NCBI GenBank assembly: GCA_029953615.1 | Contig: CP124529.1 | Location: 3,844,501-3,908,500, forward strand | DNA: 64,000 bases | Direction: 5' to 3' | Source: Pseudomonas putida | GTDB taxonomy: Bacteria > Pseudomonadota > Gammaproteobacteria > Pseudomonadales > Pseudomonadaceae | In this document: positions 16,368-22,901 of the stretch, piece after piece | Layout of the letters: every line of letters begins with the position of its first letter | Position numbering within the stretch: position 1 is the stretch's first letter | Notes under the pieces: generated by a model | Database searches by the model: none | Seen by the model: the letters and a program-made list of their open reading frames with translations, nothing else | Told to the model about the DNA's origin: nothing | Program-made: the position numbers and the translations under genes

Positions 16368-17168
16368 TCAAGGCCTGCGCCCAGCCATATGCCTCAAATA
16401 AGCCAGCAATTCATCCAGCTCCGCTTCACTCAAGACACTTTCGGCAAACCCCGGCATCTTCGCCTGCGGCCACTGCCGCAGGCTCTGCGGGTCACGAATC
16501 AGCTGGCGTAGATATTCAGGGCGAAAATACTCGGTCGGGTTATGCGGCACATTCAGGTCCGGCCCCACCTGCGCATCCCCCGCGCCGTTCAGCCGGTGAC
16601 ACGCCAGGCAGTTCTGCTGGAACAAGGCAAAGCCCCGGCGCACCGGGCTGTCGGCTGGCAGCTTCGGGTCGGGCAGCAGCGCCGGGAAACGCGCTTCGAC
16701 AGAAGCCAGCCTGCGAATCGTGGAAATCTGGAACGGCCACTGCTCCGGGCGGATACCGCTGGCCTGCGGTGTAGTCCACACCAGGTAGAACGGCCCTGCA
16801 CTCGGCTGGCCCTGGCCCAGTGGTGGCCATGGCCGGCCCGGATCCTCCACGGCCAGCCAGGCCTGTGCCGGGCCTGGCTGCAACAGTGGCGCTGCGGGCA
16901 TTTCCGCAGCAAAGCCGTCCAGTGCCACCGCCTGCAGGTGGTCGCTGGCGCTCACGCCGTCCAGCAGCGCAGCCAGCGGCACTGCGCGATAGTGCATGGG
17001 CCGCTTGTAGGAAACGTCCTGGTCGATGCTGATGTCCCGTGCCTGCGGGTGGTCCAGCAGTTCGGCACTGCTCCACTGGCGCGCCGTGGCGCCCAGTTCA
17101 AGGTGCAGTTGCGCCGCCGACAGCGGCAGGCTCAGGATCAACACTAACAGTGCGAGGCATTGGCGCAT
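16368..17168 (-). CDS. periplasmic c-type cytochrome, 266 aa
   Basis: The signal peptide MRQCLALLVLILSLPLSAAQ sends it to the periplasm. The N-terminal 150 residues resemble a small molybdopterin-oxidoreductase-like beta domain (YKRPMHYRAVPLAALLDG). The C-terminal part (about 175-262) is a class I cytochrome c: FQQNCLACHRLNGAGDAQVGPDL holds the CxxCH haem site, and AKMPGFAESVLSEAEL gives the axial Met. It probably passes electrons for a periplasmic oxidase; the partner is not in the window. Confidence 0.88.
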   Translation of the reverse strand: MRQCLALLVLILSLPLSAAQLHLELGATARQWSSAELLDHPQARDISIDQDVSYKRPMHYRAVPLAALLDGVSASDHLQAVALDGFAAEMPAAPLLQPGPAQAWLAVEDPGRPWPPLGQGQPSAGPFYLVWTTPQASGIRPEQWPFQISTIRRLASVEARFPALLPDPKLPADSPVRRGFALFQQNCLACHRLNGAGDAQVGPDLNVPHNPTEYFRPEYLRQLIRDPQSLRQWPQAKMPGFAESVLSEAELDELLAYLRHMAGRRP

Positions 17169-17234
17169 GGGTAATCTCCGACCATCAAGGCCAGCAGGTT
17201 ACCTGTGCGTTGCCTGTTGGCGCCACAGCCGCAT

Positions 17235-17330
17235 TCAGCCGAACAACCGTGTCAGGTTCGGCAGGATCAGCAGCAAAGTCGTGGCGAAGAGAATGAGCCC
17301 AGCTTGGCGAATTTTCGATTGTCTGAACAT
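17235..17330 (-). CDS. putative small membrane protein, 31 aa
   Basis: MFRQSKIRQAGLILFATTLL then LILPNLTRLFG: a basic N-terminus and one membrane helix (residues 10-27). GAAGGCGG lies 9-10 bases upstream. Too short to be sure; the coding case is the clean positive-inside single helix and a usable ribosome site. Confidence 0.4.
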   Translation of the reverse strand: MFRQSKIRQAGLILFATTLLLILPNLTRLFG

Positions 17331-17695
17331 GGCGGACCGCCTTCTTGTTGTTATTCCTGAATACCCGTTGGCTTCCCTGTCGCGCTTCGGGTCGATCGCA
17401 GTGGCGTTGCGTGACGCCTGAACTGCCTGCCTCTTGAAAGTGGATATACAACCAACAGTAGGGTGTGCGTCATCCATGTTTGAGAACCCTTTGTTCTAAC
17501 GATGTGATTGGTTGATCTCGTCTGGCTATGAGGCCAAGTGCCAGCCGGCTGGCATGCTCTCGCTAGACAGTGGCGCAAGTGCCAGCAGGGCAGTGGCTGA
17601 ATATGACCGTTCGTCAGGCCGCCTACTTGCTTGTACGTGCCTTTCGCGTCAGTCTCTACAGCAGATTCCCACCCATGTCGTTCAGGACTATCCCT
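17331..17695. other. 365-bp intergenic stretch
   Basis: No convincing gene. It holds a 16-bp perfect palindrome (TGCCAGCCGGCTGGCA at 17539-17554) about 140 bp upstream of the amidotransferase start. No clear promoter was recognised. Confidence 0.5.
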
Positions 17696-18427
17696 ATGTC
17701 GTTACGCATCTGCATCCTTGAAACCGATGTCCTGCGACCGGAGTTGACCGCGCAGTACCAGGGCTACGGCAGGATGTTCGAGCAGCTCTTCTCGCGTCAG
17801 CCGATCGCCGCCGAATTTCGTGTGTACAACGTGATGAACGGCGATTACCCCGCCGACAACGAAAGGTTCGATGCCTACCTGGTGACAGGCAGCAAAGCCG
17901 ACTCGTTTGGTGCCGACCCGTGGATCCAGACCCTGAAGGCCTACCTGCTGAAACTGTACGAGCGTGGCGAGAAGCTACTGGGTGTGTGTTTCGGCCACCA
18001 GTTACTGGCGTTGACCCTGGGCGGCAAGGCCGAGCGTGCCGAACAGGGCTGGGGCGTAGGTATCCATCGCTATTCGCTGGCGGCCCATGCGCCGTGGATG
18101 GACCCGGAGGTGTCGGAGCTGACCTTGCTGATCAGCCACCAGGACCAGGTGACCGAGCTGCCGGAAGGCGCCACGGTGATCGCCTCCAGCGATTTTTGCC
18201 CGAACGCGGCGTACCACATTCGTGACCAGGTGCTGTGTTTCCAGGGGCACCCCGAGTTCGTGCACGACTACTCCCGTGCCCTGCTCGATGCGCGCCAGGC
18301 GTATCTGGGTGATGAGGTGTACCACAAAGCCGTGGCCAGCCTGGCCACCGAGCACCAGGGCGACCTGGTGGGGGAGTGGATGTTGCGGTTTATCCAGCAG
18401 CCGGTGAGCAAGGATACCGCAGCGTGA
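17696..18427 (+). CDS. type 1 glutamine amidotransferase, 243 aa
   Basis: A stand-alone class I GATase. The nucleophile elbow is LGVCFGHQLLALTLGG (Cys in CFGHQ), and the catalytic His-Glu lies in VLCFQGHPEFVHDYSRA. The N-terminus MSLRICILETDVLRPELTAQ fits the GuaA-like/YfeJ-type group that modifies small amines. AGGA lies 7 bases before the ATG at 17696, favouring it over the in-frame ATG at 17675. No synthase partner is adjacent. The 3' end is followed at once by a class C REP that is cut by IS element 2. Confidence 0.88.
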   Translation: MSLRICILETDVLRPELTAQYQGYGRMFEQLFSRQPIAAEFRVYNVMNGDYPADNERFDAYLVTGSKADSFGADPWIQTLKAYLLKLYERGEKLLGVCFGHQLLALTLGGKAERAEQGWGVGIHRYSLAAHAPWMDPEVSELTLLISHQDQVTELPEGATVIASSDFCPNAAYHIRDQVLCFQGHPEFVHDYSRALLDARQAYLGDEVYHKAVASLATEHQGDLVGEWMLRFIQQPVSKDTAA

Positions 18428-18432
18428 TGGCT

Positions 18433-18473
18433 GGGGGCTGCTGTGCAGCCCATCGCGACACAAGGCCGCTCCT
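18433..18473. repeat. class C REP, left unit cut by IS110 element 2
   Basis: CATCGCGACACAAGGCCGCT then CCT; the expected continuation CTACAGGG is found at 19741. Confidence 0.92.
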
Positions 18474-18530
18474 TGTATGTTGTGTCTGGCCTAGCGGGAG
18501 AGGTTATTCTCGTCGGGCTGAAGAAGCACT

Positions 18531-18660
18531 TCCGGGGAGGCCGATCGCTCCTGAAGGCAGGTATTGCCCCTGACCTTGTATGTAGAGAGGCCCCCGCCTC
18601 ATTGCCCACTGCGAAGAGTATCGAGAAGCCGACAAGTCGGACTTCGCATTACAAGGTTGC
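18531..18660 (+). ncRNA. candidate bridge RNA of IS110 element 2
   Basis: Inferred. Target loop: a stem around 18533-18542 with about 18589-18597 encloses CGCTCCT (18546-18552, identical to the REP half-site with core CT), an inner hairpin (GGCA/TGCC), and TGTAG (18581-18585, complementary to CTACA on the other side). Donor loop: AGAGTATC (18615-18622) equals the element's right end, and TACAAG (18650-18655) is complementary to its left end CTTGTA. Between them sits a perfect hairpin, GAAG-CCGAC-AA-GTCGG-A-CTTC. Exact transcript ends are unknown. Confidence 0.72.
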
Positions 18661-18729
18661 AGCAGCATGAAGTTCGAGGTCGGGGAACCGGAGGCCATTG
18701 TTACCTAACTCGCTTGGGAGAGGGAAGGA

Positions 18730-19725
18730 ATGAGTGTCTGGGTTGGCGTCGATATCGGCTCACGTACTTCGGTCGTTGGGGTGCGTAAAGATGGGCGTCC
18801 GGCCGGACAGTGGGATATCGCTCAAACCCCTGCAGGCCGTAAGGCTGCGGTGAAAAAGCTGCTGGCACTCAAACCCAAGTCGATCGTGATGGAGGCGACC
18901 GGAATCTATTACCTGGACTTGGCCCTTGAGCTACATGCGGCTGACCTCCCTGTATCCGTGATCAACCCCAAGAGCTTCCACAATTTCGCCAAACTGATGC
19001 TGGTGAACAGCAAGACCGATGCAATAGATGCTCAACTGCTGTCCGAGTACGGCGAGCGTATGACACCGCGCTTGTGGACACCTCCAAGCCTTGTGCAGCT
19101 TGAACTGAGGGCTCTGGGGCGACACATCAATCGTTTGGTGGGGCATCGTACAAGGGCGAAGAACGAACTGCATGCATTGCAGGCGACCGCTACAACCGTG
19201 TCGATGCTGATCGAGGATCAGGAGGAAGCGATTGCTTCACTGGATAATCGAATTGAGCGCTTTCGTAAGGCGGGCCGCGAGCTGGTCGCCCAGTGTCCGA
19301 CGCTTACTCGGCAGTACAAGCAGCTGCTCGCAGGGCCTGGGATGGGAGAAGTCTCTGCACTTGCGGCATTGGCTGAACTGACCATCCTTCCTCAAATGCT
19401 CAAGTCCTCGCAGGTAGCTCGCCACGCGGGTCTCGATGTTCGACAGACCCAATCGGGAACGAGCATTGATAAGCCCGGCAGACTCGGCAAAAGTGGGAAT
19501 GCTTATCTACGGGCAGCCATGTACATGCCTGCCTTGACCGCAGTGCGCTGCGACCCTTATGCGAAGGCTTTTTACGAGTCGTTGGTCAACAGGGGCAAGA
19601 AGAAAATGCAGGCTATCGCTGCTGTCATGCGCAAGTACCTGACAGGCATCTGGGCATGTATGCGCGGGGATGAGCCATTTGATACGGCCAAGCTTTTCAG
19701 CTCTGAACACCTCAGAAAAGCTTGA
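18730..19725 (+). CDS. IS110-family transposase, 331 aa
   Basis: The DEDD RuvC-like domain shows GVDIGSRTSVVGV, VMEATGIYYLDLA and SKTDAIDAQLLSEYGERM. The C-terminal Transposase_20 domain shows LAGPGMGEVSALAALAEL and DKPGRLGKSGNAYLRAAMY with the conserved Ser. The frame is complete. GAAGGA precedes the ATG at 18730. It is expected to act with the RNA encoded just upstream. Confidence 0.93.
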   Translation: MSVWVGVDIGSRTSVVGVRKDGRPAGQWDIAQTPAGRKAAVKKLLALKPKSIVMEATGIYYLDLALELHAADLPVSVINPKSFHNFAKLMLVNSKTDAIDAQLLSEYGERMTPRLWTPPSLVQLELRALGRHINRLVGHRTRAKNELHALQATATTVSMLIEDQEEAIASLDNRIERFRKAGRELVAQCPTLTRQYKQLLAGPGMGEVSALAALAELTILPQMLKSSQVARHAGLDVRQTQSGTSIDKPGRLGKSGNAYLRAAMYMPALTAVRCDPYAKAFYESLVNRGKKKMQAIAAVMRKYLTGIWACMRGDEPFDTAKLFSSEHLRKA

Positions 19726-19740
19726 CCGCCAACAGAGTAT

Positions 19741-19822
19741 CTACAGGGATCGCATAAACCTGATTGACGCGATCCCCTGTAGGAGCGGCCTTGTGTCGCG
19801 ATGGGCCGCAAAGCGGCCCCGA
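19741..19822. repeat. class C REP: remainder of the cut unit plus intact inverted partner
   Basis: CTACAGGGATCGC is the remainder; the partner CCTGTAGGAGCGGCCTTGTG is intact and followed by GGGCCGCAAAGCGGCCCC. Confidence 0.9.
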
Positions 19823-19827
19823 CAATC

Positions 19828-20799
19828 TCAAAGCCAGCCCGATTTCTTGAAGCTGGCATACAAAGCGGTGCAGCCCAGCCCGATCACCCCCAACACCCCG
19901 AAATACCCATAGTGCCACCCCAGCTCCGGCATGTTCTGGAAGTTCATCCCGTAAACCCCGGCAATTGCCGTGGGGAATGCCAGGATCGCCGCCCAGGCCG
20001 CGAACTTGCGCTGCACGATGCTCTGCCGTGACGATTCCAGCAGCATGCCGATCTCGATGGTCTGGCTGGCGATGTCACGGATACCGGCCAGGTCTTCCAT
20101 CTGCCGCGTTACGTGGATCTGCACATCACGGAAGTACGGGCGCATGTTCTTGTCGATGAACGGGAAGCTCAGGCGTTGCAGCTCCTCGCTCACCTCAACC
20201 ATCGGCGCCACGTAGCGGCGCAGGCGCAGGATGTCGCGGCGCAGGCTGTGCAGGCGGCGGATGTCGTCCTCCTGCAGCGAGCCGCCAAGCACGCTCTGCT
20301 CCAGCTCTTCGATCTCGCCGTGAATGGCCTCGCTGACCGGCTGGTAATTCTCGGTGACGAAGTCGAGCAGGGCGTACAGCACGAAGTCTTCGCCGTGCTC
20401 CAGCAGCAACGGCCGCGCCTCGCAGCGTTGGCGAACCAGGGCGTAGGATTTGGAGTGGCCGTTGCGGCAGGTGATGATGTAGCCGTTGCCGGCAAAGATG
20501 TGGGTTTCGATGAACTCCAGCTTGCCTTCGTGGCGCACCGGTGAGTAGGTGACGATGAACAGGGCATCGCCGAAAGTTTCAAGTTTGGGCCGGCTGTGCT
20601 TTTCCAGGGCATCTTCGATGGCCAGTTCGTGCAGGTTGAACTGGCACTGCAGGTTGGCCAGTTCCTCGGCGTTGGGCTCCTCCAGGCCGATCCACACAAA
20701 GTGCCCCGGCTTGCGCGCCCACTCGCTGCCTTCATCGATGCTGATGTTGGTGACCTTTCTGCCGGCGCTGTACACCGCCGATGCCACGACTCGACCCAT
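19828..20799 (-). CDS. corA: CorA-family magnesium/divalent-cation transporter, 323 aa
   Basis: A long soluble N-terminal domain (to about residue 260) with the acidic and coiled stalk helices, then two membrane helices with the signature GVYGMNFQNMPELGW (YGMN plus an MPEL loop) between them and a short basic tail. CorA forms a pentameric inner-membrane channel for Mg2+ or Co2+. I chose the ATG at 20799 (MGRVVASAVYSAG), the usual start in this group; a GTG nine codons upstream is possible. Divergence within the family means Zn efflux cannot be excluded. Confidence 0.92.
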   Translation of the reverse strand: MGRVVASAVYSAGRKVTNISIDEGSEWARKPGHFVWIGLEEPNAEELANLQCQFNLHELAIEDALEKHSRPKLETFGDALFIVTYSPVRHEGKLEFIETHIFAGNGYIITCRNGHSKSYALVRQRCEARPLLLEHGEDFVLYALLDFVTENYQPVSEAIHGEIEELEQSVLGGSLQEDDIRRLHSLRRDILRLRRYVAPMVEVSEELQRLSFPFIDKNMRPYFRDVQIHVTRQMEDLAGIRDIASQTIEIGMLLESSRQSIVQRKFAAWAAILAFPTAIAGVYGMNFQNMPELGWHYGYFGVLGVIGLGCTALYASFKKSGWL

Positions 20800-20863
20800 G
20801 GTTGTTCGCTTATTCCGGTTGGACACGGGTTACAGCTTGGGCCGTAGTGGGCACAAGAGCAAC

Positions 20864-21583
20864 CTAGCGCTTGGCCAGTTCCCTTTCCATGCGGTCGATG
20901 CATTGCTGCATCTGCCCCCGGCACTGATCGATCAGCGCCGGCAGGTCCTGCAGGGTCATGCCGGCCGTGTCGATAGGTGGCAGCGAACGCACGATCACCG
21001 TGCGCCGGCGCCAGCTGTTCAGGCTCAGGCGCCTGGCATAGCGGCTGACGCATACCGGCACGATCGGCACACCGGCTTCGATGGCCATGTGAAACGCGCC
21101 CTTCTTGAAGGCCAGCAGGTGCTCGCCGGGATTGCGCGTGCCTTCGGGGAAAATCCAGATCGAGGTGTCGTCCTGCAGTACCCGGGTGGTCTTCTGCATG
21201 GCCTTGCGTGCCTGGTAGGCGTTCTTGCGGTCGACCAGCACGTTGCCACCCAGCCAGAACAGCTGGCCGAACAGCGGGATCCAGCCCAGGCTTTTCTTGC
21301 CGATGGCGACGGTGCGCCGGGGCACTACCTGGCCCAGCACGAACAGGTCGAAGTTGGACTGGTGGTTGGCGACGATCACGCAGCCGGGCGGCTGGTCCCA
21401 CAGCGGGCCGACTTCGGCCTTGACCCTGATGCGCATCAGCCAGGTAGCCGGCAGGCTGTACAGGCGGGCGAACACGCGGCTGTTGTCGGGGTTGAAGGGG
21501 CGGCACAGGCCAATGATCAGGCCCAGGGTGCCAACCATAAGGAAATGCAGCGCCAGCAGGAACATGCGCAATGAATAAAGCAT
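20864..21583 (-). CDS. 1-acyl-sn-glycerol-3-phosphate acyltransferase (PlsC family), 239 aa
   Basis: Transfers an acyl chain to lysophosphatidic acid in phospholipid synthesis at the inner membrane. There is an N-terminal membrane helix (MLYSLRMFLLALHFLMVGTL). Acyltransferase motifs I and III are VIVANHQSNFDLFVLG (NHxxxxD) and IWIFPEGTRNPGEHLL (FPEGTR). Start at 21583; the longer in-frame start reads through a REP. Pseudomonads carry several PlsC paralogues, so no specific symbol is given. Confidence 0.92.
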   Translation of the reverse strand: MLYSLRMFLLALHFLMVGTLGLIIGLCRPFNPDNSRVFARLYSLPATWLMRIRVKAEVGPLWDQPPGCVIVANHQSNFDLFVLGQVVPRRTVAIGKKSLGWIPLFGQLFWLGGNVLVDRKNAYQARKAMQKTTRVLQDDTSIWIFPEGTRNPGEHLLAFKKGAFHMAIEAGVPIVPVCVSRYARRLSLNSWRRRTVIVRSLPPIDTAGMTLQDLPALIDQCRGQMQQCIDRMERELAKR

Positions 21584-21660
21584 GGTACGACTCACACCAG
21601 ACAGTCGCCGGGCAGTGTACGGATGTGCACTGGTTGGGGCAAACCCTGGTGCGAGCCTGT

Positions 21661-21761
21661 TGGGGCCTCTTCGCGGGCTTGCCCGCTCCCACAGGTACTG
21701 CGCTGCCCTCGGCTCTGGCGCTGTCCCTGTGGGAGCGGGCATGCCCGCGAAGAGGCCCGCC
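21661..21761. repeat. REP pair, class A (inverted)
   Basis: TCTTCGCGGGCTTGCCCGCT and its inverted partner. Confidence 0.9.
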
Positions 21762-21764
21762 CGG

Positions 21765-22455
21765 TTAGCCCATATGCTGCTGGTCCAGCTCGATCGCCTT
21801 GTCCAACGCTTCCAGCAGCCCTTTGCGCACCTTCAGCTTGGTGTTCTTGTGGGCCAGCATGTTCAGCTTCTTCAATTCCCGCGCCGCTGCCAGTGCGGCA
21901 TCCTGCAACTGCTCGGCCGGCACCACCTTGTCGAGGAAGCCGGCGTCCACTGCGCCCTGCGGGTCAAACACTTCGGCATTGATCACCGAGCGGTGAAATG
22001 GCCGAGCGGCGCAGGCGGTCGCGGGCCAGCTCGATGCCGGCATGGTGCATGGTCATGCCGATCTGCACTTCGTTCAGGCATACCTTGTAGGGCCCGTCGA
22101 CGCCAATGCGGTAGTCGCCCGACAGCAGCAGGAAGGCGCCCTTGGCCACGGCATTGCCCGGGCAGGCAACCACTACCGGGAACGGGTGCGACAGCAGGCG
22201 GCGGGCGAGAGTGGAGCCGGCGGTAACCAGGCTGATTGCCTCTTTCGGGCCGCTGGTCATCACCTTCAGGTCGTAACCGCCAGACAGAATGCCCGGCTGC
22301 CCGGTGATGATCACCACCGCACGCTCTTCGGTGGCGCGGTCGAGCGCGGCGTTGAAGGCGGTGATGACATCCGGCGAGATGGCGTTGACCTTGCCGTTGT
22401 TCAGGGTCAGGGTGGCGATGCCGTCTTCGGCGTGGTAGGTAATCAGCTCGCTCAT
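21765..22455 (-). pseudogene. enoyl-CoA hydratase/isomerase (crotonase), broken by one base
   Basis: Frame one (22455 down) gives MSELITYHAEDGIATLTLNN, the oxyanion region QPGILSGGYDLKVM, and PFPVVVACPGNAVAKGAFLL, then ends ARDRLRRSA. The family sequence continues in the next frame as FHRSVINAEVFDPQGAVDAG to the stop at 21765. One extra base (T at about 21999, plus strand) explains the break; without it the product is about 230 aa, normal for a crotonase. An indel in the assembly is more likely than real decay. Likely acts on acyl-CoA esters. Confidence 0.88.
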
Positions 22456-22522
22456 GGCAGAGTCCTTTTGTTGGCGTGGCGACGACGTTACCCAGCGCCA
22501 GGGGCGAGGTAAAGCAGTAAGG

Positions 22523-22538
22523 CTGACCGGTCGGTCAG
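22523..22538. promoter_or_regulatory. TetR-type operator candidate upstream of the crotonase
   Basis: CTGACC-GGTC-GGTCAG, a 6-bp inverted repeat with 4-bp spacer, 68 bp upstream of the crotonase start. The TGACCGnnCGGTCA-like form is common for TetR regulators of fatty-acid genes. Confidence 0.5.
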
Positions 22539-22587
22539 CGTTCGCTCAGGCTCAAATGCAAATGCATGAAAAAATTGAAAAAAATGC

Positions 22588-22616
22588 TTGCCAAAGAGAA
22601 GCTCTTTCACTAAATT
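22588..22616 (+). promoter_or_regulatory. promoter of tRNA-Ser
   Basis: -35 TTGCCA (22588-22593), 17-bp spacer, -10 TAAATT (22611-22616), 37 bp before the tRNA. Confidence 0.7.
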
Positions 22617-22653
22617 AGCGCACCTCGACAGGCTGCAAGGCTTGAAGAGAAAC

Positions 22654-22743
22654 GGTGAAGTGTCCGAGTGGTCGAAGGAGCACGCCTGGAAAGTGTGTAT
22701 ACGAGAAATCGTATCAAGGGTTCAAATCCCTTCTTCACCGCCA
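22654..22743 (+). tRNA. tRNA-Ser (GGA anticodon)
   Basis: 90 nt. The acceptor stem GGTGAAG pairs with CTTCACC, followed by discriminator G and encoded CCA. The anticodon loop around CTGGAAA gives GGA. A long variable arm (TATACGAG-AAAT-CGTAT) is typical of tRNA-Ser. The T-loop is GGTTCAAATCC. Confidence 0.97.
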
Positions 22744-22755
22744 CATTCTACGAAG

Positions 22756-22790
22756 AGCCCCCGAGCTGAAAAGCCGGGGGCTTTTTGTTT
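22756..22790 (+). terminator. intrinsic terminator after tRNA-Ser
   Basis: AGCCCCC at 22756-22762 pairs with GGGGGCT at 22776-22782, followed by a T-rich run (TTTTTGTTTTT). Confidence 0.85.
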
Positions 22791-22792
22791 TT

Positions 22793-22898
22793 GGGCCGCT
22801 TTGCGACCCATTCGCAGCACAAGGCTGTTCCTACAGGATGAGGTGCGTACCTGTAGGAGCAGACTTGTGCTGCGAATGGGCTGCAAGGCAGCCCCAAA
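22793..22898. repeat. REP pair, class D (inverted)
   Basis: CATTCGCAGCACAAGGCTGT and its inverted partner GACTTGTGCTGCGAATGGGC. Confidence 0.82.
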
Positions 22899-22901
22899 AA
22901 T

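Larger units (their letters stand above)
18474..19742 (+). mobile_element. IS110-family element 2 inserted in a class C REP
   Basis: The REP reads ...GGCCGCTCCT at 18464-18473 and resumes CTACAGGG at 19741. CT (18472-18473 and 19741-19742) is present at both junctions, the IS110 core dinucleotide. The element is about 1269 bp with one plus-strand transposase and a 256-bp non-coding region upstream. Its left end CTTGTATG is the same as the left end of element 1, but the transposases clearly differ. Confidence 0.9.
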
